Shown: positions 18,382-27,002, counted from the first letter of the stretch. The stretch: DNA of 64,000 nt from Sulfurimonas denitrificans DSM 1251 (GCF_000012965.1 NC_007575.1:1922001-1986000), one strand, 5' to 3'. Numbers and translations are program-made. The notes: generated by a model from the sequence alone, not told the origin.

Positions 18382-18410
18382 ATAAAATATGACAAATTGA
18401 CATATTTTAT
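18382..18410. promoter_or_regulatory. Inverted repeat upstream of the GATC methyltransferase gene
   Basis: ATAAAATATG and CATATTTTAT are perfect 10-bp arms with a 9-base spacer. The element lies 58 bases upstream of the methyltransferase ATG and 130 bases before the divergent SDR gene. A TTGACA hexamer overlaps it on the plus strand (18397-18402). It may be an operator for R-M control, but no repressor gene is adjacent. The rest of 18325-18539 is AT-rich with no other feature I can support. Confidence 0.45.
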
Positions 18411-18539
18411 TTTTATAAATTTGTTTATTTTGCAAAATTATATCCAAACTTGCTCTTGATAACTTGAACTCCCTTTGTGTCACATTTAAGACACCTTTTT
18501 ATGTTACCATCTTGTTTAATTTATTTTAAGGAATATATC

Positions 18540-19247
18540 ATGCAAGACAAAATAGTTTTGGTAACAGGGGCAAACGGTGGGCTTGGGAATGCTTTTGTTC
18601 AGGTTCTCTTAGAGCAAAAAGCAAAAAAGATTTATGCGGCTGCTAGAGATATAGGCTCCCTTGCGCATTTAAAAGATATAAGCAATATTGAACTCTTAGA
18701 GCTTGATATTACCGATATTACATCTATAAAGGCGGCAAGAGAGAAGGCGAGCGATATAGATGTGCTAATAAACAATGCTGGTGTTAACTCCAACTCAAGA
18801 GTTTTTGATGGCGATTTTATCGATTTGCAAGTCAACTACAAAGGTACGGCAAGCCTCTGCAAAAGCTACTTTGAGTACGCAAAAGAGCATAAGCTACAAA
18901 TCATCAACATCTCTTCCATAGTCGCTCTTTGCAATCTCCCTTTGATGGCAAAGTACTCCATCTCTAAAAGCGCTTTGCACTCCTTTACACAAGCTCTAAG
19001 AGCTGAGTTAAAAGCCTATGGTAGCGAAGTTTATGAGGTTTTTGCTGGACCAATTGACACAAGATTAACAGAGGGAGTTGACATGCCAAAAGCAGATCCT
19101 ATTGATGTGGCAAAAAAGGTTCTAAAAGATGTTAAAGCGGGTGAGTTTGATATATTTCCAGACGTTTTTGCCCAGATGATAAAAGAGAGACTTGCCTCTG
19201 AGCCAAAAATGGTAGAAGCAGACTTTAGTATGTCGATTGTTGGTTAA
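18540..19247 (+). CDS. Short-chain dehydrogenase/reductase
   Basis: The ATG at 18540 follows AAGGAATATATC and opens MQDKIVLVTGANGGLGNAF, the Rossmann TGxxxGxG motif. NNAGVN near residue 80 and the YSISK catalytic Tyr-Lys pair near 143-147 complete the classical SDR set. The protein is 235 residues. A longer frame exists upstream but lacks a ribosome binding site and family match. The substrate cannot be named from sequence. It lies alone between the methyltransferase and glyQ. Confidence 0.83.
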   Translation: MQDKIVLVTGANGGLGNAFVQVLLEQKAKKIYAAARDIGSLAHLKDISNIELLELDITDITSIKAAREKASDIDVLINNAGVNSNSRVFDGDFIDLQVNYKGTASLCKSYFEYAKEHKLQIINISSIVALCNLPLMAKYSISKSALHSFTQALRAELKAYGSEVYEVFAGPIDTRLTEGVDMPKADPIDVAKKVLKDVKAGEFDIFPDVFAQMIKERLASEPKMVEADFSMSIVG

Positions 19248-19253
19248 GGCTCT

Positions 19254-20135
19254 CTAGCCCTTAACCCTCTTGTTTCTATCTTCCTCTTGAGCTTTGTAAA
19301 GTTCTGCACAACCTTTTGATAGCTCTCTAATCTTTAAGATGTAGTTTTGTCTCTCCGTTTGGCTGATTGCTTTTCTGGCATCTAGGACATTAAAAGTGCT
19401 TGCCGCCATCATACAAAGGTCGTACGCTGGAAGAGGAAGCCTAGCTTCTATGGTTTTTAGGCACTCTGCACTCTTTGCGTTAAACTCTGCAAATAACATC
19501 TCAGTATCTGCTATCTCAAAATTATACTTACTAAACTCTATCTCAGCCTCTTTATGAACATCTCTATAGAGAGTTTTTCCATGCTCATTTTCACCCCAAA
19601 CTATATCAAAAACAGTGTCTACACCTTGTAGATACATGGCTAGTCTCTCTGTTCCGTAAGTTATCTCAACCGCAACAGGATTACACTCTATCCCGCCGAC
19701 TTGTTGAAAATATGTAAATTGCGTTACTTCCATGCCGTTTAGCCAAACTTCCCAGCCAAGTCCCCATGCCCCAAGTGTTGGCGACTCCCAGTTATCTTCT
19801 ACAAAACGAATGTCATGGTTTTTTACATCAAGCCCAAGATACTCTAGCGACTTTAGATAAAGCTCTTGAATGTTGTCAGGGGAAGGTTTTATGAGTGCTT
19901 GAAACTGGTAGTAACTTCCCAAACGGTTTGGGTTTTCGCCATATCTTCCATCGGTTGGACGGCGTGATGGTGCTACATAAGCAACAGACCATGGAGTTGA
20001 ATCTAGTGAGCGTAAAAACGTAGCTGGATGAAATGTTCCCGCACCTGCAGGAATATCGTAAGGTTGAACAATATTACAACCCTGTTTCATCCAAAATTCT
20101 TGTAGTTTTAGTAACATGGAGCTAAAAGTTATCAT
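19254..20135 (-). CDS. glyQ: Glycine-tRNA ligase alpha subunit
   Basis: The protein is a standard GlyQ of 293 residues, with motif sequences [40 protein letters not shown] and [20 protein letters not shown]. It pairs with the beta subunit GlyS, not in this window, to charge tRNA-Gly in the bacterial tetrameric enzyme. The start is ATG 20135 with AGAGG upstream. It converges with the SDR gene, leaving six bases between stops. Confidence 0.95.
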   Translation of the reverse strand: MITFSSMLLKLQEFWMKQGCNIVQPYDIPAGAGTFHPATFLRSLDSTPWSVAYVAPSRRPTDGRYGENPNRLGSYYQFQALIKPSPDNIQELYLKSLEYLGLDVKNHDIRFVEDNWESPTLGAWGLGWEVWLNGMEVTQFTYFQQVGGIECNPVAVEITYGTERLAMYLQGVDTVFDIVWGENEHGKTLYRDVHKEAEIEFSKYNFEIADTEMLFAEFNAKSAECLKTIEARLPLPAYDLCMMAASTFNVLDARKAISQTERQNYILKIRELSKGCAELYKAQEEDRNKRVKG

Positions 20136-20179
20136 AGTTGCCTCTTTTAAAAATTATGAAATTATATCAAAGCAATACT

Positions 20180-20860
20180 TTACTTTTTTGAAATCTCCTC
20201 TTTGAGAGCCTTATATAAAACTTTATGTGTTGAGCGCTTATGTATGTACTCTTTTGCACCAAAGAGTGTCTCAAACATGATTTTCCATAGAGTTTGAAAG
20301 TTATCATCATCTCTAATTGCACATAAATTTTTCTGCATTTTGTATTCAAGTTCTGCTAAAGCTTTTGCGTGAGCAACATACTCGCTTAGGATGTTATGCT
20401 CAACTCCCATCTCTTGAAAGTTTTTTACAAGCTTGATTAGAGAAGCCTCTTTTTGCGTAAAGTCATCACTCCCTAGAGGCATTAAAATATCATCTTTTAA
20501 TAGCTCTTCTAAAAACTCTCTCTCAATATTATACTCATTTAAAAACTCCTCTTTTGTGTAGTGTTTTGCATTTTTTGGGATATTTTCTAGTGTCTGCATC
20601 ATGGGTGCTATCATCGAAAAAGAGCTGGATAAAGAGCTGTTTTTATTTTTTAGCATTGTTTTGAGCTCTTCGTTAGAGCTCCCCATCTCTTGCTTCATGT
20701 AGCGTATATACTCTAAAATCTCTACATGTATATCTGAGTATCTATGAACGTTTGATTTTAGTTTTTTTGCCTCTGGAAGTAACCCTTCTCTTATGTAGTA
20801 TAAAATTGTTGATTTTGGAGTTTGAGTAAGTTTTACTATTTGAGATACTTTGTATTTCAT
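20180..20860 (-). CDS. MerR-family transcriptional regulator
   Basis: Residues 1-70 form the MerR helix-turn-helix and wing (MKYKVSQIVKLTQTPKSTILYYIREGLLPEA, then VHRYSDIHVEILEYI). The remaining 150 residues are a helical effector domain with one Cys (near 195) and no metal-binding cluster. It is divergent from the AhpD-like gene, with a perfect 10-bp dyad at 20906-20930 between them that is the probable operator. The inducer is unknown. Oxidative or electrophile stress is a guess from the target. Confidence 0.8.
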   Translation of the reverse strand: MKYKVSQIVKLTQTPKSTILYYIREGLLPEAKKLKSNVHRYSDIHVEILEYIRYMKQEMGSSNEELKTMLKNKNSSLSSSFSMIAPMMQTLENIPKNAKHYTKEEFLNEYNIEREFLEELLKDDILMPLGSDDFTQKEASLIKLVKNFQEMGVEHNILSEYVAHAKALAELEYKMQKNLCAIRDDDNFQTLWKIMFETLFGAKEYIHKRSTHKVLYKALKEEISKK

Positions 20861-20905
20861 CTTTTGCCTGTTTACTTTTAACTAAGGATTGTACTCTATA
20901 ATTCT

Positions 20906-20930
20906 AAACGTTAAGCACTACTTAACGTTT
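20906..20930. promoter_or_regulatory. Probable MerR operator between divergent genes
   Basis: AAACGTTAAG and CTTAACGTTT are perfect 10-bp arms around a 5-base spacer (CACTA). The dyad lies between the MerR-family gene and the AhpD-like gene. A TATAAT lies at 20897-20902 on the plus strand, just before it. Such strict symmetry between a divergent regulator and its neighbour is typical of an autoregulatory operator. Confidence 0.65.
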
Positions 20931-20959
20931 TAATAGAAACTAAACCTAAAGGGAAAAAA

Positions 20960-21490
20960 ATGGCACATATTAAACTACCAGAATTTGAAGAGATGACTCC
21001 AGCTATACAAGAGAGAGCTCGTCCTATTTTAGAAAAAACAGGAAAACTTGGAGAAATTTTTAAGCTAATGGCAATGGATGAAAAAATCTACTTTGCAACA
21101 GATATGATGATTCAAAAATATCTTCTTGATGAGACGACACTCTCTTACGACACAAAAGAGGCTATTGCTCTTCTGGTTTCAAAAGAGAACGGATGTAAAA
21201 TGTGCGTTGACGTTCATAAAGGTATCGCAAAAATGCTCGGGTTGTCTGATGAAAAAATTGAAAAAATTTTAGAGGGTGTTGATGCAATAGATACTGACGC
21301 AAAAGAGAAAGCTCTTCTAAACTTCTGTCTAAGAGCTGCTCAAAAAGATAGTTACAAGATGTTAAAAGAGGATATTGATGCAATTAGAGATTTAGGTTAT
21401 AGTGATGCGCAGATTCTTGAAGCAGTCGCAATTACTGGATATTTCAACTACATAAACACACTCTCAAATGTTTTTGGACTAGGGCAGTAG
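20960..21490 (+). CDS. Carboxymuconolactone decarboxylase/AhpD-like protein
   Basis: This 176-residue protein has the AhpD-type redox centre Cys79, Cys82 and His86 in ENGCKMCVDVH, preceded by conserved Glu76. Proteins of this type are peroxidatic or disulfide oxidoreductases rather than true decarboxylases. The helical C-terminus (YSDAQILEAVAITGYFNYINTLSNVFG) fits the family. GGGAAAA is a plausible ribosome binding site. The following small gene starts two bases after its stop, so both are probably under the MerR-type operator. Confidence 0.83.
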   Translation: MAHIKLPEFEEMTPAIQERARPILEKTGKLGEIFKLMAMDEKIYFATDMMIQKYLLDETTLSYDTKEAIALLVSKENGCKMCVDVHKGIAKMLGLSDEKIEKILEGVDAIDTDAKEKALLNFCLRAAQKDSYKMLKEDIDAIRDLGYSDAQILEAVAITGYFNYINTLSNVFGLGQ

Positions 21491-21492
21491 TC

Positions 21493-21936
21493 GTGAGAAA
21501 TATTTTTATTTTAATCTCTCTTTTTATAACGGTTGCTAGTGCACATGAGTACAAATCTGTTTTTAATTGCAATGCCAAAGATATGTCATACATAGCCAGC
21601 AGAATGGTACTTATAGAGAGAACCATGGATATGATACAAAAGAGTGGCGATAGCACTGATTTTGCTCTAACCATTCATGGAAACTGTTCCAAGATTGTCT
21701 CAAAAGATTATGATTTGATTGTAAAAGAGGATGAAATAGAGAGTGTAAAACTAGCTCAGTCTCAGCTTATAAAACTTGATAAAAGGGGCGTTAAGATAGT
21801 TGTTTGCGCTATGAGTCTAAACGCAAATGCGATAGATGAGAGTAGCGTAATCTCAGCTGTAAAAATCTCTCCAAATAGCTATTTAGATACTATCAAGTAT
21901 CAAAACAATGGCTACGCACTTATGGTTTTTGAGTAA
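21493..21936 (+). CDS. Secreted DsrE/F-like small protein
   Basis: The gene uses a GTG start two bases after the AhpD-like stop. Residues 1-17 are a signal peptide (MRNIFILISLFITVASA). The mature part of about 130 residues looks like a DsrE/DsrF-fold protein: FALTIHGNCSKIV, KLDKRGVKIVVCAMSLN with a Cys near 110, and ISAVKISPNSYLDTIKYQNNGYALMVF. DsrE proteins handle protein-bound sulfur, but periplasmic versions are not characterised. Function is inferred from fold only. It is probably co-transcribed with the AhpD-like gene. Confidence 0.6.
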   Translation: MRNIFILISLFITVASAHEYKSVFNCNAKDMSYIASRMVLIERTMDMIQKSGDSTDFALTIHGNCSKIVSKDYDLIVKEDEIESVKLAQSQLIKLDKRGVKIVVCAMSLNANAIDESSVISAVKISPNSYLDTIKYQNNGYALMVFE

Positions 21937-21940
21937 TCTT

Positions 21941-22798
21941 TTATACGATTTTACATATTATATCACCTATCTCTTTTTGTAAGTGCGCCGCAACCACTGC
22001 GCACTTTACCTTTAGTAAAAAGCAGATATTTTTTCTATGCGATGGACTCATGCACTCGTAATTCCCCATACCTTTGCTTATGACTAAATCAACGTTATCA
22101 AAAATTTCTCTAGCATAAGAATTTGCTCTACTATATGCAAATCCAGGGCTGTTTACTCCACTGTCAATTAATTCACAAAGTTCATCAAATCCAGCTTCCT
22201 TTGCCTCTTTCATAGTTACGTCATTTATGATTGGTGTTCCTCTAACCATATATGAAAATTTTATCTTAGGATAGAACTCTTGGAGTGTTTCAATAAACAT
22301 ATAATCAAAAATATGCTCACCTACATTATCTCCGATTATTAAAACACTCTTTGAACTCTGTAGTTTTTCTTCAAAGAGAGAAAAATCATCATAGGCGAAA
22401 TCAGTATAAAAGATTTTATCAAGCTCCTCTTTTAAGTCAAATTCCACTTCAGCAGCAAGATCAATAACATTTCCAGCCACAGCTATTTTTGTAGCGGTTA
22501 ATAATTTGTTTTGAGATTTTAATAACTTCTCTTTTAACAGTGGAACAAAAGAGAGAGCTTTTTTTGTTGAGAGAGTCTTTACTTCATCGTATAAATCTAT
22601 TTTATTGGCTATTTGCGCCATTTTTTCATAAACATAAGAGGCTATTTCAGGAGGAGCATCGCTAAAGGAGAAAGATTTGCTCATCTCCTCTACAGTTGAA
22701 GTTAATTTTTTAGAAAGCAACTCATCTGCGCCAATTGCATTTGCTACTTTTACACTTTGATTTATTATACATGTAACACAAGCTTCATCAATAGTCAT
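21941..22798 (-). CDS. DUF89/ARMT1-like metal-dependent phosphatase
   Basis: The 285-residue protein fits the DUF89 (ARMT1-like) family: N-terminal CVTCIINQSVKVA, the nucleophile-region segment VLIIGDNVGEHIFDYMFIETL near 152-172, and VDLVISKGMGNYECM near 235. Family members are metal-dependent phosphatases suggested to clear damaged phosphometabolites. The substrate is unknown. It converges on the DsrE-like gene with four bases between stops and lies 15 bases after the DUF3972 gene, so the two may be co-transcribed. Confidence 0.78.
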   Translation of the reverse strand: MTIDEACVTCIINQSVKVANAIGADELLSKKLTSTVEEMSKSFSFSDAPPEIASYVYEKMAQIANKIDLYDEVKTLSTKKALSFVPLLKEKLLKSQNKLLTATKIAVAGNVIDLAAEVEFDLKEELDKIFYTDFAYDDFSLFEEKLQSSKSVLIIGDNVGEHIFDYMFIETLQEFYPKIKFSYMVRGTPIINDVTMKEAKEAGFDELCELIDSGVNSPGFAYSRANSYAREIFDNVDLVISKGMGNYECMSPSHRKNICFLLKVKCAVVAAHLQKEIGDIICKIV

Positions 22799-22813
22799 AT
22801 TGTGAAATACCCA

Positions 22814-23287
22814 CTATTTTTCAGTATGTTCTTCTATGGCTTTGTTCCACATAAGCTTATATTTTCTTCTCATAAATTCGACTTCTTGCTGGGAGAGTTT
22901 TAATTGTTCTTGAAGTGTATGTATAGTTTTTCTATCTTCATCATAAAGTTCTTGCAAAGAAGAGAGCGCCTCTCTTAAAAACTCATTTTCAACTCTAACA
23001 GCTCTTAGAGTCTCATCTTTTGCATCAAGAACCTTTTCATGTAAATTTATGATGGTGCCTATTGTTTTTTCAACAAACTGAGGCTGAACTAACATCTCTT
23101 TTGTGTTATGTGAAGAGAGCTCTTTTAATTGAGCGGGAACCACTTCTCTTGCACCTTTGGATGGGTCGATATATCTTATGCCATCTTCAACTTTTAGAGT
23201 AAGTTTGCCTCTGTGTGCTAAATCGTCAATAGCAGACATATCTAGCCCTGTTAGTTCCATATACTCTTCATCACGCATCCACTTCAT
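22814..23287 (-). CDS. DUF3972 protein of Campylobacterota
   Basis: This protein of about 157 residues is typical of a family found mainly in Campylobacterota. Its N-terminus (MRDEEYMELTGLDMSAIDDLAHRGKL) looks like a helix-turn-helix or excisionase-like segment, and residues 80-155 form a long coiled coil. The start at 23287 has AAAGGA six bases upstream; the ATG at 23293 abuts it too closely. The role is unknown. DNA binding with coiled-coil dimerisation is an inference. Confidence 0.7.
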   Translation of the reverse strand: MKWMRDEEYMELTGLDMSAIDDLAHRGKLTLKVEDGIRYIDPSKGAREVVPAQLKELSSHNTKEMLVQPQFVEKTIGTIINLHEKVLDAKDETLRAVRVENEFLREALSSLQELYDEDRKTIHTLQEQLKLSQQEVEFMRRKYKLMWNKAIEEHTEK

Positions 23288-23458
23288 AGCCATTCCTTTA
23301 ATTTATTTCACACCCTCAAGAGTACATAGTAAATTCAAGAGAATCTTTATGTTAATTCGTAAGGGTTAGAGAGATGATTCTCTAACTTACTCTAACATTT
23401 AATTTCCCTCGGCAAGAAGCCCACGACATAACTGTCGTTTAGCATTTATCTTTTTTTA
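23288..23458. ncRNA. Possible structured RNA between DUF3972 gene and purE (6S candidate)
   Basis: The 171 bases hold a 12-pair stem centred near 23376 (GTAAG, a 2-base bulge, then TTAGAGA pairing with TCTCTAA and CTTAC), flanked outward by ATGTTA/TAACAT pairing. A second stem-loop ACGACA-TAAC-TGTCGT (23423-23438) is followed by a T-run on the plus strand. The main hairpin sits almost exactly in the middle of the gap, as in 6S RNA, and 6S genes often lie beside purine genes. I could not build the outer closing stem, so this remains a candidate. Strand is uncertain. Confidence 0.28.
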
Positions 23459-23956
23459 CTATGGTAAGATAGTCTCTATCTCCATAGAATCCATCTCAAC
23501 TTTTTTAGCTTTTGCTATACGATCCTCTTTTAACTTAACTGCCAACTCTTCATTATCAAGAGCTAAAATTTGCATAGCTAAATATGCAGAGTTTATAGCT
23601 CCTGCTTTTCCTATTGCAACTGTAGCAACTGGCATTCCAGCTGGCATCTGAACAGTTGAGAGAAGTGCGTCTATTCCACTTAGAGCTGATGCGCTCATAG
23701 GAACACCAATAATTGGTTTTACTGTTTTAGAAGATAAAACACCTGCTAAATGTGCAGCCATGCCAGCTGCAGCTATGAAAACATGAGCACCTTTTTTTTC
23801 TGCTTGTACAATGTAATCTTTCGTTCTCTCAGGAGAGCGATGTGCTGAAGATATAATCATCTCGTAAGAGACACCAAACGCCTCAAGCGTATCTGAACAT
23901 GACTTCATAATCTCATAATCACTTCTGCTACCTATCACAATTGAAACAAACTTCAT
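23459..23956 (-). CDS. purE: N5-carboxyaminoimidazole ribonucleotide mutase
   Basis: PurE, 165 residues, has the class I signatures GSRSDYEIM near residue 9, SAHRSPERT near 41-49 and AAAGMAAHLAGVLSSKT near 68. It moves the carboxyl group of N5-CAIR to CAIR in de novo purine synthesis. No purK is adjacent. The downstream gap toward the DUF3972 gene may hold a structured RNA. The purine gene purF lies about 6 kb away on the other strand. Confidence 0.95.
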   Translation of the reverse strand: MKFVSIVIGSRSDYEIMKSCSDTLEAFGVSYEMIISSAHRSPERTKDYIVQAEKKGAHVFIAAAGMAAHLAGVLSSKTVKPIIGVPMSASALSGIDALLSTVQMPAGMPVATVAIGKAGAINSAYLAMQILALDNEELAVKLKEDRIAKAKKVEMDSMEIETILP

Positions 23957-24035
23957 ATATTTATCTTCCTTTTTTTTTGGTGGACGATTATATCATAGCT
24001 TTTTAAACTATTTTTTGATAGATAAATAGAGCTTA

Positions 24036-25328
24036 TTAAACTTTTGGATAAGTTCCCATATCAGGATGTGCTGGGATTCTCAAAAAAGTATAAGGCGGAA
24101 GTTTAATCGGCAGTGTAATCGGATTTAAGTTTCCGCTATGTACCTCATCCCAAACTTTTTTATTTTGGGCTATGAGTTTTTTTAGCTTCATATAAACTCT
24201 GCCTTCTCTCTCATAAATAGTACCAATTTCATTATCCACCATCTCTATCTTTGCATCAAGCGGAGCGACAAGTTCTAGTTCATCATGTGGAAGAGTTTTA
24301 TATTTGCATAAAAAATGTGTACCTCTCTCGTCCACTTGCCCGCTCACCTGATGAGTTCCTAGCTGCATAGTAAAATCAAGGCTCTGGGTGTCATGTTTCT
24401 CAAAGGGTCTTGAGATAAGATAAGCATCTGTATAGCCTCTGTTTTGAAGAGATTGAAGTTCATACTGATATTTTTCTACATCATTTACGCCATTATAATA
24501 ATCATCAATCGCCATTCTGTAAGCTTTTGCTGTAACTGCTGCATAGTATGATGTTTTTGTTCGACCTTCTATTTTTATAGAATCCACTGCACCAGTATCG
24601 AGTATCTCTTTTACATGTGAAGCAAGATTTAAATCTTTGGAGTTCATGATATAAGTTCCAACGCCCTCATCCTCCTCAAGCCTAAAGAGTGTTCCAGTCT
24701 CTGGATTTGCAGCATACATCTCATAAGGAAATCTGCAATCATTTGCACAACTTCCACGATTTGGAACGCGCCCACTTTGAAGAGTAGAGATAAGACATCG
24801 TCCGCTGTAAGCAAAACACATAGAGCCATGAACGAATACTTCAAGCTCCAACTCTGGAAGCTCTTTTTTAATCTCCACCAAATCACGAAGTGAAATCTCT
24901 CTTGCCGTAATTATGCGAGTAGCACCCATATCATAGTAAACTTTTGCATCTAAAACATTCATAACGTTGGCTTGAGTTGAGAGATGAAGTGGCATGTTTG
25001 GAGCTAACTCATGACATAGTTTTAAAACTCCTGGCGTTGCGACAATAAAAGCATCAGGTTTTAATTCTGCCATTTTTAATATATGTTTTTTCAAAAGATT
25101 AAGTTGAGAGTTAAAAGGGAAGCCATTGATAGTTGCATAAACTTTTTTGCCTCTTGCATGTGCGTAAGCTATGCCCTCTTCAAACTCCTCAAAGCTAAAC
25201 TCTTTTCCAGAGCGAATTCTAAGAGAAAAATGACTCACTCCGCCATAAACGGCGTCAGCTCCAAAATCAATAGCAATCTTTAACTTCTCAAGCGTCCCAG
25301 CGGGAGACAACAGTTCAACTTGACTCAT
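24036..25328 (-). CDS. U32-family peptidase-like protein (tRNA hydroxylation type)
   Basis: The 430-residue protein begins SQVELLSPAGTLEKLKIAIDFGADAVYGG, the U32 family opening, and carries the signature ELEVFVHGSMCFAYSGRCLIS near 165-185 and NRGSCANDCRFPY near 195. These cysteines may hold an iron-sulfur cluster. Relatives such as TrhP/RlhA act in RNA hydroxylation rather than proteolysis, and this is the more likely role. The start overlaps the cheZ stop as ATGA, so the genes are translationally coupled. Confidence 0.85.
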   Translation of the reverse strand: MSQVELLSPAGTLEKLKIAIDFGADAVYGGVSHFSLRIRSGKEFSFEEFEEGIAYAHARGKKVYATINGFPFNSQLNLLKKHILKMAELKPDAFIVATPGVLKLCHELAPNMPLHLSTQANVMNVLDAKVYYDMGATRIITAREISLRDLVEIKKELPELELEVFVHGSMCFAYSGRCLISTLQSGRVPNRGSCANDCRFPYEMYAANPETGTLFRLEEDEGVGTYIMNSKDLNLASHVKEILDTGAVDSIKIEGRTKTSYYAAVTAKAYRMAIDDYYNGVNDVEKYQYELQSLQNRGYTDAYLISRPFEKHDTQSLDFTMQLGTHQVSGQVDERGTHFLCKYKTLPHDELELVAPLDAKIEMVDNEIGTIYEREGRVYMKLKKLIAQNKKVWDEVHSGNLNPITLPIKLPPYTFLRIPAHPDMGTYPKV

Positions 25329-26059
25329 TGTTTTACAAAACTTGCTAACAGTGCTTCTATATCTTCGTTTGAAGCAAGTTCGTTATGAGTATCGCCTACA
25401 ATATGTTGAGCGGAAGAGACTCTCTTCTCATCATCAATTCTACCCTCAAAAAGAGAGTTCATATAGTTGGAGAGTGCGCGCATAACATTTATAACACGCT
25501 CTATCTTCTGACGATGAATATCTTGATACTGCATAATATCCATAACGCTCATGATAGAATCTCCGCCAGACTGCATAGACTCTATTATCTGATTTGCATC
25601 ATCTAATGCAGCGCTATTTTTTTCTAACTGTGTTGCAAAAGCTTCAACATCTGGAAATTTTTTGTTTAATGTTTTAAAGAGGGCGATATTGCTGTTTATA
25701 ACTTCAACAACGCCATTCATAACCTCTTCACTATCCATAAGGTTATTTGAAACACCCTCTATAATGTCAAATATTTCACTAGCTTTCTCTTCACTCTCTT
25801 TGGTTACATCATCTAATTGATGAACCATTTTATTCTCTTCTGTTGCAGGCATAGGCCAGTGATGAGCAGTTTTTTTTGTATAGCCTACTGGTTTCTCTTT
25901 AACTGTTTTAGTTTCTTCTTCTTCAAAAACTAAATCATCATCATCAACTTCTTCATCTTCTTCTAAATCATTTTGCTCAGAAACGCTCTGTTCATCCCCT
26001 AATGAATCCAAATCATCAATATCGCCACTCATCAAAGCATCAAGTTCTTCTTGGGTCAT
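25325..26059 (-). CDS. cheZ: CheZ-type chemotaxis phosphatase
   Basis: The 244-residue protein has an acidic N-terminal third, then helices with MDIMQYQDIHRQKIERVINVMRAL, which matches the catalytic CheZ helix (Asp and Gln presenting water to CheY-P), and ends NEDIEALLASFVKQ, resembling the CheY-binding tail. The N-terminus TQEELDALMSG resembles the FliM/FliN CheY-binding peptide, so two CheY-like docking motifs may be present. The start is ATG 26059 with GGAGAA seven bases before; a TTG at 26065 is less likely. Role: dephosphorylation of CheY in flagellar chemotaxis. Confidence 0.85.
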   Translation of the reverse strand: MTQEELDALMSGDIDDLDSLGDEQSVSEQNDLEEDEEVDDDDLVFEEEETKTVKEKPVGYTKKTAHHWPMPATEENKMVHQLDDVTKESEEKASEIFDIIEGVSNNLMDSEEVMNGVVEVINSNIALFKTLNKKFPDVEAFATQLEKNSAALDDANQIIESMQSGGDSIMSVMDIMQYQDIHRQKIERVINVMRALSNYMNSLFEGRIDDEKRVSSAQHIVGDTHNELASNEDIEALLASFVKQ

Positions 26060-26107
26060 AATCAATTCTCCATATTTATAAAATTAGCTAAATTTATTGT
26101 TTGACAC

Positions 26108-26113
26108 TATAAT
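26108..26113 (+). promoter_or_regulatory. -10 box of the histidinol-phosphatase gene
   Basis: TATAAT 33 bases before the ATG at 26146, in the divergent gap with cheZ. No clear -35 box is visible, as is common in Campylobacterota housekeeping promoters. Confidence 0.5.
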
Positions 26114-26145
26114 ATCATAAAAATATATAAAATTGGAATGCCAAT

Positions 26146-26925
26146 ATGATAGCTGACTTACATAATCACACCAAACTTTGCAACCACGCAGAGGGAGAAA
26201 TAAATGAATATATAGAAAAAGCGATTGAGTGCAATATTAAATATTTTGGATTTGCAGAACATGCACCGATGAATTTTGATCCAAAATACCGTATTAGTTT
26301 TGAGCAGATGCAGAGCTATGAGCAGAGCATTTTAGAGGTCAAAGAGCTATATAAAGAAAAGATAGAGATTTTGTTGGGGTATGAAGTAGATTATCTAAGA
26401 GGCTACATGGACGAGAGAGTATTAAATGCAAAAGTTGATTATCTCATTGGGAGCGTACACTTTATAAATGAGTGGGGGTTTGATAATCCAGAGTTTATAA
26501 AAGATTATGAAAATCAAGATATTGATGAAATCTGGCAAAAATATTTCGATGCGATAGAGGAGATGGCTAAGAGCAAACTATTTGACATAGTTGGACACTT
26601 AGATTTAATAAAAATTTTTAAATTTATGCCAAAAGGAAATATTGCATATATTGCAAAAAATGCTCTCAAAGCAATTAAAGATGCTGATATGTCTGTTGAA
26701 ATAAACGTTGCGGGTCTTAGAAAACCTATTGCTCAAACATACCCATCGTATGATTTACTAAAAGAGGTTAAAAAATTAAATATTTCTATAACATTCGCCT
26801 CTGATGCGCACAAGCCAGAGCAAGTTGGGCTATTTAGCGATGAAACTATGAAAATGGTCAAAGAGTTAGGTTTTAGCCAATGCGTAATATATCGCAACAG
26901 AAAAAAAGAGTTTATAAATCTTTAA
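26146..26925 (+). CDS. hisJ: Histidinol-phosphatase (PHP family, HisJ/HisK type)
   Basis: The 259-residue PHP-domain protein has the metal-binding clusters DLHNHTKLCNHAEG (residues 4-17), EHAPMNFD near 39, GYEVDYL near 82, GSVHFINEWGFDN near 102, VGHLDLIK near 148 and ASDAHKPEQVG near 223. These are the hallmarks of PHP histidinol phosphatases, which make histidinol in histidine synthesis. Another PHP phosphoesterase role is possible but less likely. hisIE lies at 33042-33722 on the other strand. Confidence 0.84.
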   Translation: MIADLHNHTKLCNHAEGEINEYIEKAIECNIKYFGFAEHAPMNFDPKYRISFEQMQSYEQSILEVKELYKEKIEILLGYEVDYLRGYMDERVLNAKVDYLIGSVHFINEWGFDNPEFIKDYENQDIDEIWQKYFDAIEEMAKSKLFDIVGHLDLIKIFKFMPKGNIAYIAKNALKAIKDADMSVEINVAGLRKPIAQTYPSYDLLKEVKKLNISITFASDAHKPEQVGLFSDETMKMVKELGFSQCVIYRNRKKEFINL

Positions 26926-26964
26926 TAGATTCACTGTAAAAGCAATTTTAAAGACTTAGCTCTG

Positions 26965-26970
26965 TATAAT
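26965..26970 (+). promoter_or_regulatory. -10 box of trxA
   Basis: TATAAT 32 bases before the trxA ATG, preceded by a T-rich stretch. AAGGAAATTAAA then forms the ribosome binding site. Confidence 0.55.
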
Positions 26971-27002
26971 GCCCCAACATAAAATTAAGTAAGGAAATTA
27001 AA

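Noticed and set aside
18477-18539. Longer start for the SDR gene
   Set aside because: No ribosome binding site and no family match; ATG 18540 has AAGGAA upstream and begins the Rossmann fold.
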